Part shown: piece after piece, positions 56,610 to 64,000 of the stretch
How the letters are laid out: each line of letters opens with the position of its first letter
Numbering within the stretch: position 1 is the stretch's first letter
Assembly (NCBI RefSeq): GCF_039535095.1
Contig: NZ_BAAAWN010000001.1
Location: forward strand, 3,968,001-4,032,000
Length of the DNA: 64,000 nt
Direction of reading: 5' to 3'
From: Arthrobacter ramosus
Lineage (GTDB): Bacteria > Actinomycetota > Actinomycetes > Actinomycetales > Micrococcaceae
Notes under the pieces: generated by a model
Told to the model about the DNA's origin: nothing
Database searches by the model: none
What the model saw: only the letters and a program-made list of their open reading frames with translations
Made by a program: the position numbers and the translations under genes

Positions 56610-57945
56610 GTTGCCTCATTGAAGAGCCTCCGGGATGCCTAGTGGTTCCAGGCGCGGTTGACGGGTTTGAGGGGTGCTGGTTTCTTGGCTAAGGCCAGTG
56701 TTTCCAGCTGCCCGGTGAGCGCCAGGATCTGGCGTGAGAGGGCTCCGGGCTTGATGCGTTTGAAGGCGGCGTTCATCTGGATGACCGGGCGTTTGTGCAT
56801 CCGTTCATGCCGGATCGCGCGTTGGTGGGGTGTGGCGGGGGCGTCGTGTTTCTTGGTGACTTTCGCGCCGTGCCGCTGCTTGGAGAGTAGCTTCTGCTGG
56901 GGCAGCAGGTAGTTGGTGAAGACACGGTCCAGCTCCCAGATCTCGTTGAGTTTGGCCAGTTCCGCGGCGGTGTCGTAGCGCAGGTAGCCGACCAGTTCCC
57001 GGACCCTGGCCCAGTTCTTCTGCTCCACGTGGGCTCCGTCGTTTTTGTTGCCGGGCCGGGAGCGGGTGAAGGTGATCTCGTGCGCGTGGCAGTAGGCCAG
57101 CAGGTAGTCGTTGATGAACTCGGACCCGTTGTCTGAGTCGATCCCCAGGATCGGGAACGGGAACCGGCCCAGCGCGTACTGCAGGGCTGCGAACACCCAT
57201 TTCTGGGCCTTGTTCGGAACCGACCGGTTTACCGTCCATCCCGTCGCGATATCCGTCACGGTCAAGGTGAAGCAGAACTGTCCGGACGCCACACCGCCTT
57301 CATGCCCGACCAGGTCGATTTCAACGAACCCAGGCACGGCATCGTCCCACTCCGCCCAGGTCCTCACCGGGATCTGGGATTTCAACAGCGATCCGGGCTT
57401 GGTATGGGACCGTCCCCGGGGGAAAAGTTTCGCCCGTTCGCCGGCGAGTTTCCGGTCGATGGTCGCTGCGCTCATCCGCATCAGCAGTCCGGCCTGTTCA
57501 TCGGTCAGCTCCAGCTCCCGGTCCCGGCGCAGCAGCGGCACCAGGACAGCCAGCATCGGGGCCAGCAGCCTGCCGGCAGGGGCGCGCAGCACGGCCCAGC
57601 ACTTGATGAGGGCCGGCAGCAGATCAGGCCCGTACACCGGGGTCCTGCCCGGGCGTGGTCTGACGATCTTCAACACCAGGGCGTCCCGCAACGCCGCCCG
57701 GGCGTAGTCGCGGTGCCACCCGGTCAGCTCGACCAGTTCGTCCAGAATCCGGGACTTCCCGGCACGATCAGCACCCTTATAGGCGAGGGCCTTCTTCTTC
57801 GTCACAGCTTGCCGCTGGGCCATCGTTAGCTCCATGAAAACGGGCATAGCCCCCAACCGCCGCCACACCTGCGAACCACGCCGCTACGCGGAGGTTTTCA
57901 AATGAGGCAACGTATCCGGCTACGCGAGGTTTTCAATGAGTCAAC
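56610..57945 (-). mobile_element. Insertion sequence with integrase-core transposase
   Basis: Inverted repeats flank the transposase gene: GTTGCCTCATTGAAGAGCCTCC at 56610-56631, and at 57890-57911 the complement of GTTGCCTCATTTGAAAACCTCC. A second terminal-repeat copy (GTTGACTCATTGAAAACCTCGC on the minus strand) lies at 57924-57945, so the right end is duplicated in tandem. I see no convincing target-site duplication. The element landed just after the iron-transport operon. Confidence 0.85.
56639..57868 (-). CDS. Transposase, DDE integrase-core type
   Basis: 409 residues, with Met/Leu-rich alternative starts in the first 16 (MPVFMELTMAQRQAV). The N-terminal helix-turn-helix region is followed by a linker and the rve catalytic core. 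The DDE residues are visible in GFVEIDLVGHEGG, PILGIDSDNGSEFIN and NDGAHVEQKNWARVRELVGYLRY. The C-terminal part is basic. The open frame is complete, so the element may still be active. It resembles IS481/integrase-core transposases of actinobacteria. Confidence 0.93.
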   Translation of the reverse strand: MWRRLGAMPVFMELTMAQRQAVTKKKALAYKGADRAGKSRILDELVELTGWHRDYARAALRDALVLKIVRPRPGRTPVYGPDLLPALIKCWAVLRAPAGRLLAPMLAVLVPLLRRDRELELTDEQAGLLMRMSAATIDRKLAGERAKLFPRGRSHTKPGSLLKSQIPVRTWAEWDDAVPGFVEIDLVGHEGGVASGQFCFTLTVTDIATGWTVNRSVPNKAQKWVFAALQYALGRFPFPILGIDSDNGSEFINDYLLAYCHAHEITFTRSRPGNKNDGAHVEQKNWARVRELVGYLRYDTAAELAKLNEIWELDRVFTNYLLPQQKLLSKQRHGAKVTKKHDAPATPHQRAIRHERMHKRPVIQMNAAFKRIKPGALSRQILALTGQLETLALAKKPAPLKPVNRAWNH

Positions 57946-58020
57946 GCGGCCCGTTGCACACTGCGTCGCGGGCGTGCTAGCGTTGCGGCGATCGTGATCT
58001 ATCAGCAGGAGGTGAGTCCC

Positions 58021-58080
58021 ATGAACGCAGTATCCGCAATGGGTGCTCCCCTGCAGTCCACGATCGCGCGACTGACTTAG
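58021..58080 (+). CDS. 19-codon leader ORF before the patatin gene
   Basis: ATG to TAG, encoding MNAVSAMGAPLQSTIARLT. AGGAGG at 58007-58012 lies eight bases before the ATG, a better ribosome-binding site than that of most annotated genes here. It ends 46 bp before the patatin-like gene and is probably on the same transcript. The peptide has no run of a single amino acid that would suggest classical attenuation. Confidence 0.45.
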   Translation: MNAVSAMGAPLQSTIARLT

Positions 58081-58126
58081 TCGCCACCGGGAGCGCCAAA
58101 CAGGCAATTCGCGAAAGGCGACTCCC

Positions 58127-59041
58127 ATGAGCACAACACCTTCTTCATCTTTACACTCCCGCGAGCGAGCGTTGGTCCTCGGCGGCGGCGGATCGACAGG
58201 CAATGCCTGGCTGATCGGCGTCATCTCCGGCCTCTTCGAAGCCGGGCTGGACGTGACCGACACCGATGTGACCGTCGGCACGTCGGCCGGATCGACGGCC
58301 GCAGCCCAGATTGCTGGCGCAACCCCGACTGAACTGCTTGCTGCCATCCTTGACGCTGTTCCACAGCAACGGTCCGCTCCAGTCGGGTCCGGACCGGGAC
58401 GCGCACCGGCCAGGCCAGTAGTGAACCACCTGGAGCGGATCAACAAGATCATCGCCGATGCCCAGGACGTGGCTGACATGCGCCGGCGACTGGGCGCGGC
58501 AGCGCTCGAGATGGATGCGGCGTCGGATGGCTCCTGGTCAACACAATGGCGCACCACCGTCGCCGCGCGGCTACCCAGCCAGCACTGGCCGGAACGGACG
58601 GTGCTCATCACGGCGGTCGATGCCCGTTCCGGTGAACCCGTCGCGTTCGACCGCGACTGCGGAGTCGGCCTGGCGGACGCCGTGGCCGCCAGCTGTTCCA
58701 GTGGTATGCCTTACAGGATCGGAGACAACCGATACATCGACGGCGGTTACCGATCCAACGCCGAGAATGCCGATCTGGCAGCCGGATACGAGCGGGTCCT
58801 GGTGCTCTCGCCCTTCGGCGGCAGGTCATTGCAACCGCTGGATTGGGGCACGCATCTCGAAACGCAGGTCGACGAACTCCGCGCACACGGCAGCAGAGTC
58901 GAAACGATCTTCCCGGACAGCAACTCCGAGCACATGTTCGGCGCCAATGCCATGGATCTGTCGCTGCGTCCACCCGCGGCCCAGGCGGGTTACGAGCAAG
59001 GCATAGCCCTTGCCGGGCAGCTCGCCGAGTTCTGGAGCTGA
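58127..59041 (+). CDS. Patatin-like phospholipase family protein
   Basis: 304 residues. The Gly-rich oxyanion loop (LVLGGGGSTGNAWLIG), the nucleophile elbow G-T-S-A-G with Ser53, and the Asp205 of the DGG dyad (YIDGGYRSNAENADLA) are all present, so a lipid acyl-hydrolase is expected. There is no signal peptide, so it is cytoplasmic or membrane-associated. It starts 46 bp after a short leader ORF and ends before a hairpin at 59101. It lies just outside the insertion sequence. Confidence 0.92.
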   Translation: MSTTPSSSLHSRERALVLGGGGSTGNAWLIGVISGLFEAGLDVTDTDVTVGTSAGSTAAAQIAGATPTELLAAILDAVPQQRSAPVGSGPGRAPARPVVNHLERINKIIADAQDVADMRRRLGAAALEMDAASDGSWSTQWRTTVAARLPSQHWPERTVLITAVDARSGEPVAFDRDCGVGLADAVAASCSSGMPYRIGDNRYIDGGYRSNAENADLAAGYERVLVLSPFGGRSLQPLDWGTHLETQVDELRAHGSRVETIFPDSNSEHMFGANAMDLSLRPPAAQAGYEQGIALAGQLAEFWS

Positions 59042-59100
59042 GTGGATCGAACCCTACTGACGCTGTAGGCGTGACGACAACCGTTCATGCCTAGGAGGCC

Positions 59101-59129
59101 GACCGAGGCGGTCAACCGCCGCCTCGGTC
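59101..59129 (+). terminator. Hairpin after the patatin gene
   Basis: A perfect 11-bp stem, GACCGAGGCGG and CCGCCTCGGTC, with a 7-base loop, lies 60 bp after the patatin stop. There is no T-run, so it is terminator-like but unproven. Confidence 0.5.
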
Positions 59130-59181
59130 ACCTTCGCAGCTCAGTCCCCGGCTACATCCTCGATCATAAGAATCGCATTAA

Positions 59182-59354
59182 TGTCAAGATTTTTTGATCC
59201 TATTGAGTGATGGATACCTGAAATTGAGTGGTCAAAAGTCATAAATTTAGTGGCGAAAAACAATTCCCTCGACCTGTTTCATAAAACTCTTGCCTCATTG
59301 CCTCATATGCATAATTTGATCGTGAAGCACCTGCCTCTCTCTGAAAGGTGATCC
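59182..59354 (+). other. AT-rich stretch with IS-end-like direct repeats
   Basis: Three direct repeats, ATTGAGTG (59202), ATTGAGTG (59223) and ATTTAGTG (59245), are spaced 21-22 bp, about two helical turns, after a TGTCAAGATTTTTTGATCC block. TTGCCTCATTG at 59290-59300 repeats the tip of the nearby IS. It may be a leftover IS end or an operator array. No gene is seen in 59130-59354. Confidence 0.45.
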
Positions 59355-59447
59355 ATGTCAAACAGATCTAAGCTAGGTTCAATCGGAAGTCTTCTACTTG
59401 TCGCGCTTGTCGCCAGTGGGGTCGTGGATCAAGGAAGCGTGTTTTGA
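59355..59447 (+). CDS. Small membrane ORF 1 (30 residues)
   Basis: The ATG at 59355 is preceded by AAAGGTGA. The product starts MSNRSKLGSIGSLLLVALVAS and has one short hydrophobic segment, then VVDQGSVF. Its TGA overlaps the TTG of the next small ORF. Base composition is AT-richer than the surroundings, suggesting recent acquisition. Confidence 0.45.
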   Translation: MSNRSKLGSIGSLLLVALVASGVVDQGSVF

Positions 59448-59623
59448 CTCCTAAAGATACTCGCGACATTCCTATTTCCCTGCTTCTATTTGCGCTGGTA
59501 GCGGTTCTGCTATTCATAAAGGCCGCCGGGAGTATGCAACTATGGTGGGCAATACTTGTGGGTATCGCCCTTGTTGGAACCGGCATCGGAGCGTTCGCTG
59601 ATTTCCAGCGTCGCAAGAACTAG
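59444..59623 (+). CDS. Small membrane ORF 2 (59 residues)
   Basis: The TTG start at 59444 overlaps the stop of ORF 1 (TTTTGA), with AAGGAAG five bases upstream. Two TM helices are clear: about residues 8-24 (ISLLLFALVAVLLFIKA) and 33-50 (WWAILVGIALVGTGIGAF). The product ends in the basic tail DFQRRKN. The overlapping arrangement suggests translational coupling of a two-peptide unit. No family is recognised. Confidence 0.55.
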   Translation: MTPKDTRDIPISLLLFALVAVLLFIKAAGSMQLWWAILVGIALVGTGIGAFADFQRRKN

Positions 59624-59687
59624 CTTTCAAGGTTTCAGATTAGAACGCCCGGGGTTGCTGACTCCGGGACAGGCATAGCCTTATGGC

Positions 59688-60260
59688 ATGACCGCAAGCT
59701 ACAGATACGACGTGGAGATCCTGCATCTTCTCGTGTCATCCGGCCACGCCTACTTCGGTCGTGCACGCGATGGTGCCGCCGAGGTGCCCACCACGGATGC
59801 CGAGCAGGTCGACGTCGTAAGCGGCAACGGCATCGTCGGTGACCGGTTCTTCGGCAAGGCCGCGCACATGGATGCCGCAGTCACCTTGATAGCCATCGAG
59901 TCTCTCGAAGCGATGGCTGCTGAGTTGGGCGTCGCACCCTTTGACCCGCTCCTCACGCGCCGCAACGTAGTCCTGAGAGGAGCCCACCTGGCTCCCCTGT
60001 TGGGCGGGGAGTTCGCATTGGAATCCGGCGGCGGCCTTGTACGGTTCCGGGGCGGACGGCCTGCCCACCCCTGCGCTTGGATGGACCAAGTCCTGGCTCC
60101 GGGCGCGCACGCCGCCATGCGAGGCCGGGGCGGCGTGCGCTGCCAACCGCTTTCGGATGGCATTCTGCATCGTGGCCCAGCTGTGCTAATTAGCCCCGTA
60201 CCGCTTGACCCCGACAAGGCCGGCCAGGCCACGCTGCTCCGGGCTTCACGGCTTCCGTAG
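59688..60260 (+). CDS. MOSC domain protein
   Basis: 190 residues. The MOSC beta-barrel pattern is present (VDVVSGNGIVGDRFFGKAAHMDAAVTLIAIESLEAM; RNVVLRGAHLAPLLGGEFAL) with the conserved Cys in HPCAWMDQVLAPGA, the position that binds the molybdenum-cofactor sulfur in family members. It is a stand-alone domain, as in YiiM-like proteins that handle N-hydroxylated substrates. It is convergent with the MFS gene, whose stop lies 2 bp away. Confidence 0.88.
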   Translation: MTASYRYDVEILHLLVSSGHAYFGRARDGAAEVPTTDAEQVDVVSGNGIVGDRFFGKAAHMDAAVTLIAIESLEAMAAELGVAPFDPLLTRRNVVLRGAHLAPLLGGEFALESGGGLVRFRGGRPAHPCAWMDQVLAPGAHAAMRGRGGVRCQPLSDGILHRGPAVLISPVPLDPDKAGQATLLRASRLP

Positions 60261-60261
60261 G

Positions 60262-61536
60262 TCAATTCCTACGGGGTTCCGCGTCGGATGTGGCGATCGA
60301 GGAGCTGGCCTGATCGGCCGAAGAGCCCTGCCGACGACTCGCCACCAGGAACGGCACTGCGATCAGCTCGATGACGCCGCTGATCGCCAATGAGGTGGAA
60401 TAGCCGTACACATCCGCCGCCCGGCCGAGCAGCGGCTGCACCACCACTCCGCCGCTCGAGGCCATGAGCGAGTCGAAGCTAAGCACTGTTGCCCGCTGCT
60501 TCGAGGGGATCATGTCGTTCACGTAGGCCTGCCGTACCGGTGTGGCCGCCGAGTCGACCATGGCCCAGAACGTCAACAAGGCAAGGGCCACCCAGAAAAC
60601 ACCCGTGAACCCGAGCACCACTAGAATCGATGCGCTCACCACTCCACTCAGAATCAACACCGAAGTGCGTTTGCGAACGAGGCGCCGGATACGCGGTGCA
60701 AGCCACCCGCCCAACACCTGCGCTCCGGCCACGATGGCCGCCGCCAGCCCGGCCACGGAGTACGCGCGCCGGTCACCGAAGAGCTGAAGCAGGTACGGCT
60801 GCAGGGCATAGAACACATAGATCCCGACGCCGGCGCTGAACGGCGCTGCCAGCATCACGTACCTTACGGGCGGATTTTTCAAACCGTTCTCGATCGAGGC
60901 GTCGAGTACGGCGCGGGTCGCTTTGAGGGGATGGGCAGAGCGTTCGGGGGTGAACCCGACGTCGCGCATGAGCAAGAAGGCCACGACGAACATGGCGAGG
61001 AGCACGCCCACGCGAATCAGGAACGGCACGCCCAGGTTGGTGGCCTGCGCGATCACCCCGCCAGCCACTGAGCCCGCAAGCATGGCGGCACCCGACACCA
61101 TCTGTCCGCGACCGAGCACCGTCTCCAAGCCGCCCTCATATCCGGTGAAGCGCAACGCGTCGACGAGCCAGGCCTCCACCGCACCCGAGAAGAAAGTGAA
61201 GCCCAGACCGAGCAATACCGATACCACGGCCCACCACCAGAACGGGGCGGAAAGCTGCCAGAGCAGAAAGTAGAGATAGGTGGATCCGGCCAGTGTCACA
61301 GTGCCAAGAAGGAACGAAACGCGGCGTCCCCAACCATCGGCCACCACTCCAGTGGGCACTTCGAAGACGACCATCCCGGCCGTGAAGAAAGCGTTCGCCG
61401 CAAAGGCCTCGAGGTTGCTGAGTCCCGCATCCAGCAGGAAGAGGGTATTGATCCCCCAAATGAACGAAGCCGCAAGGGTATTGCCAAGGGTCAACGTGAG
61501 AAAGATGCTCTGAATCTTTCTGGCGGCGGGGTTCAT
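60262..61536 (-). CDS. MFS transporter
   Basis: 424 residues from the ATG at 61536 (MNPAARKIQSIFL); a GTG 12 codons upstream is possible. Twelve hydrophobic segments are seen, with ANAFFTAGMVVFEVPTGVVADGWGRRVSFLLG carrying the loop 2-3 MFS motif and LTFWAMVDSAATPVRQAYVNDMIPSKQRATVLSFDSL the matching motif in the second half. This type is usually annotated as a multidrug or unknown-substrate exporter. It is divergent from the DUF222 gene. Confidence 0.87.
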   Translation of the reverse strand: MNPAARKIQSIFLTLTLGNTLAASFIWGINTLFLLDAGLSNLEAFAANAFFTAGMVVFEVPTGVVADGWGRRVSFLLGTVTLAGSTYLYFLLWQLSAPFWWWAVVSVLLGLGFTFFSGAVEAWLVDALRFTGYEGGLETVLGRGQMVSGAAMLAGSVAGGVIAQATNLGVPFLIRVGVLLAMFVVAFLLMRDVGFTPERSAHPLKATRAVLDASIENGLKNPPVRYVMLAAPFSAGVGIYVFYALQPYLLQLFGDRRAYSVAGLAAAIVAGAQVLGGWLAPRIRRLVRKRTSVLILSGVVSASILVVLGFTGVFWVALALLTFWAMVDSAATPVRQAYVNDMIPSKQRATVLSFDSLMASSGGVVVQPLLGRAADVYGYSTSLAISGVIELIAVPFLVASRRQGSSADQASSSIATSDAEPRRN

Positions 61537-61713
61537 CAAGGTGCTGTCCCCGCCAGGACGAGGGGGAACCACGAGGCCATTCTCGTCTGCTTCGGCTATC
61601 CCCGCCAGACCCGGGCGGGACTGGAACTCAGGAAGTCCTGACGATCATTCGATCGTTTCGCTGGATTGGTTGCCCCGCCTAAAAATGTCAGACCCCTCTG
61701 GAATGCTTTGGTT

Positions 61714-63165
61714 ATGGCCGGGAACCGGGGAACACAGCTGATCGGATCAAGCGCGCCGTCCGGCGGCGCGGTTCCGGATGCTCCGGTGTTAGGTACCTGG
61801 GTGCGGGATCTGATCGATGCCGTTGCCTCGTTCCGGCCCGACGCCGCCGGCACCGAACCTGGCGACCGCGCCGAGTTGATAAACCAGTTGCGCGGCCTTG
61901 AGGATCTGAAGTCCGCGGCCGCGGCCGCGCAGGCGAGGATCACGGTCGCATTCGATGCCGCCCAGCGCAGCGCCGAGAAGGATCTGGGCGTCCCGGCCGA
62001 GGAACGGGGACGCGGCGTCGGAGCCCAGATTGCTTTGGCCAGGCGGGAATCCCCCGCCCGCGGATCCCGGCTCCACGGACTCGCCAAAGCCCTCGTGGCC
62101 GAAATGCCGCACACCCTCGCCGCCCTGGGCACCGGGCAGCTGAACGAGTGGAGGGCGACCCTGCTCGTGAAGGAAACGGCCTGCCTGAGTGCCGAGGACC
62201 GGTGCGCCGTGGATGAGGAACTGGCCGCCGACACGGGAGTCTTCGACGGCGCCGGCGACCGGGCGATCATCGCCGCGGCCCGGACCGCGGCCTACCGGCG
62301 GGACCCGCGCTCCGTCACCCAGCGTGCCAGCCACGCGGCGGCCGAACGGCACGTCAGCCTCCGCCCGGCCCCGGACACGATGACCTACCTGACCGCCCTG
62401 CTGCCGGTCGCCCAAGGGGTGGCCGTGCACGCGGCCCTGTCCCGGCACGCCGACACCCTCCGCGCCGGAGGGGAGACCCGGTCCCGGGGGCAGATCATGG
62501 CAGACGCCCTGGTCGAACGCATCACCGGCACCCCCGCCGGGATCAGCGGGGTGGAGGTCCAGCTCGTCATGACCGACCGGACCCTCTTCCAGGGCGATGC
62601 CGAACCGGCACGCCTGCCCGGCTACGGCATCGTCCCCGCGGCCTGGGCCAGGACACTGCTCACCGGCGACCCTGAGGGCGGTCAAGAACTCAAAGTCTGG
62701 CTCCGGCGCCTCTTTACCGCCCCCGGAACCGGGGACCTTGTCGCCGCCGATTCGAGGGCGCGGCTTTTCCCGGCAGGCATGCGGCGATTCATCCAGGCCC
62801 GCGACGACACCTGCCGCACCCCCTACTGCGACGCACCGATCCGGCACTTCGATCATGTCGTCCCGTGGCACGACGGCGGCCCCACCAGCCTCAGTAACGG
62901 GGCGGGCCTGTGCGAAGCCTGCAACCACACCAAAGAACTCACCGGCTGGAGAGCAAGAACCAGCTCCGGGACACGGCACGTCCTCGAAATCCGCACCCCC
63001 ACCGGACATACCTACCGATCCACAGCCCCGCCCCTGCCCGGTACCGGGATACAAGGCACAGGCCCACCCGATACCGCCCCGCATTCCAGACGCCACCGCC
63101 GCAAGCTACGACACCACGCCAAAGCACTGAGGTACGCCCACGCCACCGAACTCCAAGCCGCCTGA
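61714..63165 (+). CDS. DUF222 / HNH endonuclease (13E12-type) protein
   Basis: 483 residues from the ATG at 61714; the frame is open from a TTG at 61666. The N-terminal 300 residues are the DUF222 helical domain ([55 protein letters not shown]). The C-terminal HNH nuclease ([50 protein letters not shown]) has both zinc Cys pairs and the HxxP catalytic His. Such genes occur in many copies in Arthrobacter genomes and behave like selfish or repetitive families. The tail is basic. Confidence 0.9.
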   Translation: MAGNRGTQLIGSSAPSGGAVPDAPVLGTWVRDLIDAVASFRPDAAGTEPGDRAELINQLRGLEDLKSAAAAAQARITVAFDAAQRSAEKDLGVPAEERGRGVGAQIALARRESPARGSRLHGLAKALVAEMPHTLAALGTGQLNEWRATLLVKETACLSAEDRCAVDEELAADTGVFDGAGDRAIIAAARTAAYRRDPRSVTQRASHAAAERHVSLRPAPDTMTYLTALLPVAQGVAVHAALSRHADTLRAGGETRSRGQIMADALVERITGTPAGISGVEVQLVMTDRTLFQGDAEPARLPGYGIVPAAWARTLLTGDPEGGQELKVWLRRLFTAPGTGDLVAADSRARLFPAGMRRFIQARDDTCRTPYCDAPIRHFDHVVPWHDGGPTSLSNGAGLCEACNHTKELTGWRARTSSGTRHVLEIRTPTGHTYRSTAPPLPGTGIQGTGPPDTAPHSRRHRRKLRHHAKALRYAHATELQAA

Positions 63166-63170
63166 GAAAG

Positions 63171-64000
63171 CTATGCCGAGCCTGGCGCCGTTTCATTCGG
63201 AACCGTGTCTTTCGGGGCAAGTGGCAGCGTGATCTTCATGATCGTTCCCCGCGGACCACTGCGCTCAACCTCCACGGTGCCGCGGGCCCCGGTGATGATT
63301 TCACGGACCAACGCCAAGCCGATTCCGAAGCTGCGCTGGCCCGGTGCGCCTTCGGGGCTGTGTGTCCTCACGAAGCGGTCAAAGATCCGTGTCTGGTCCA
63401 CTCCCTTGATCCCTGCCCCGGAATCCGAGACGGTGACCACCGCGCGGTTGCCGAGCACCGCCGTCGTGATCCCGACGTGGCCGCCAGCGGGAGTGTGCGC
63501 CAGCGCATTGTCGGCCAGGGCAAGGAGGGCCCGGCGGAAGCCATTGCTGTCAATGAGGGCGAAGGGGCGGTCCTTTTCCGTCAGGGTGACGCGGACGTTC
63601 TTCTCCGCCGCGAGCTGTTGCAAGCTCTCGACGACGGCGCCCGCCAACTTGGCGAGATCGCTCGGCTCTGCGGCGGCATCCGGAGGCGAGCCGGTGGCTG
63701 CCACAAGCAATTCGTTGACGATGCCGGTGAGGGTCGCAGTGTCATTGCGGATGCGGGCGAGTGCTTCCCCGGTCCTTGAGTCCGCGGGGGCATCGCGCTG
63801 GGCCAGTTGGACCCGTGCATCCAGGATGGCCAGGGGTGTGCGCAATTCGTGGCTGGCGTCCTGGACGAACCGTCGCTGCAATGCCAGCGCTTCCCCCAGG
63901 GGCCTGATGGCACTCCGCGCGCTGAGCCAGCCGATGGCACCGGCAAGGAGGATCCCCGCAATGCCGGCAACGATCATCGCTTTCAGGAGGTCTTTTGTGT
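63171..64000 (-). CDS. Sensor histidine kinase, C-terminal part (start outside window)
   Basis: The frame is open through base 64000, so the N terminus lies beyond the window; the Met at 63977 is internal. Visible are a TM helix (MIVAGIAGILLAGAIGWLSA), the HisKA motif QDASHELRTPLAILDARVQLAQ with its phospho-acceptor His, the N box (LLALADNALAHTPAGG), DSGAGIKG and FGIGLALVREI. It is a membrane-bound kinase of the two-component type. The partner regulator should lie upstream, outside the window. Confidence 0.92.
   Translation of the reverse strand, partial: TKDLLKAMIVAGIAGILLAGAIGWLSARSAIRPLGEALALQRRFVQDASHELRTPLAILDARVQLAQRDAPADSRTGEALARIRNDTATLTGIVNELLVAATGSPPDAAAEPSDLAKLAGAVVESLQQLAAEKNVRVTLTEKDRPFALIDSNGFRRALLALADNALAHTPAGGHVGITTAVLGNRAVVTVSDSGAGIKGVDQTRIFDRFVRTHSPEGAPGQRSFGIGLALVREIITGARGTVEVERSGPRGTIMKITLPLAPKDTVPNETAPGSA

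Noticed and set aside
56596..57960. Target-site duplication around the insertion sequence
   Set aside because: A GGCCCG string occurs on both sides but at different distances from the ends, so it is not a clean duplication.

Overview
The window is a high-GC actinobacterial chromosome segment. Gene content (SerC of the actinobacterial type, solo GroEL with a CIRCE operator, DUF3027, DUF3263, XPB helicase pair, DUF222/HNH endonuclease, DtxR/IdeR-type iron boxes) and close protein resemblance point to Arthrobacter or a relative in the Micrococcaceae. This is judged by eye from the proteins, without a database search.

Layout. 1-8.2 kb: 3' end of serC, an MFS exporter, DUF3027 with a cold-shock-domain protein, and a helicase-associated protein coupled to an XPB-type helicase. 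8.2-20.3 kb: LysR regulator divergent from a LysE exporter, a two-component system, a WXG100 protein with a clear terminator, an RNase H fusion, groL under a three-half-site CIRCE region, an amino-acid-type binding protein coupled to cspA, LytR_C, DUF3263, uracil-DNA glycosylase, and a siderophore-interacting protein under an iron box. 20.3-31.4 kb: ThrE-type exporter, a FemAB-type transferase, then a minus-strand glycine/serine block (tandem glycine riboswitch - gcvP - gcvT - gcvH - glyA - sdaA). The gaps of this block hold three copies of a hairpin-forming repeat.

31.5-33.8 kb: TetR regulator and divergent 14-TM exporter, with a textbook operator placed between -35 and -10. 33.8-50.7 kb: a flagellar locus holding the sigma factor, a FlgN-like chaperone, csrA, an FlhF-like protein without P-loop, flhA, flhB, fliR, fliQ, fliP, fliO, fliN, fliM, motB, motA and flbD. 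Filament, hook, rod, MS-ring, FliG, FliH/I and FliL genes are absent from the window. The operon is split between fliM and motB by about 4.4 kb carrying two GAF-ANTAR proteins, a VOC protein, modA with a frameshifted MerR/TOBE gene, and an AraC regulator. A 66-bp palindromic repeat lies in frame inside the flhF-like gene, and a second copy lies between genes at 31.55 kb.

50.7-64 kb: a COG4280-type membrane protein, a ChrB-N protein, a ferric-iron ABC transporter (binding protein, fused permease, ATPase) under a 17/19-match iron box, an insertion sequence, a patatin-like protein with a 19-codon leader ORF, a lower-GC patch with two overlapping small membrane ORFs and IS-end-like repeats, a MOSC protein, an MFS transporter, a DUF222/HNH protein and the 3' part of a sensor kinase running off the end.

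The observations most worth following up are the in-frame palindromic element, the hairpin repeats embedded in the glycine-cleavage locus, the split and incomplete flagellar locus with its pseudo-GTPase-like FlhF, and several well-supported small ORFs.
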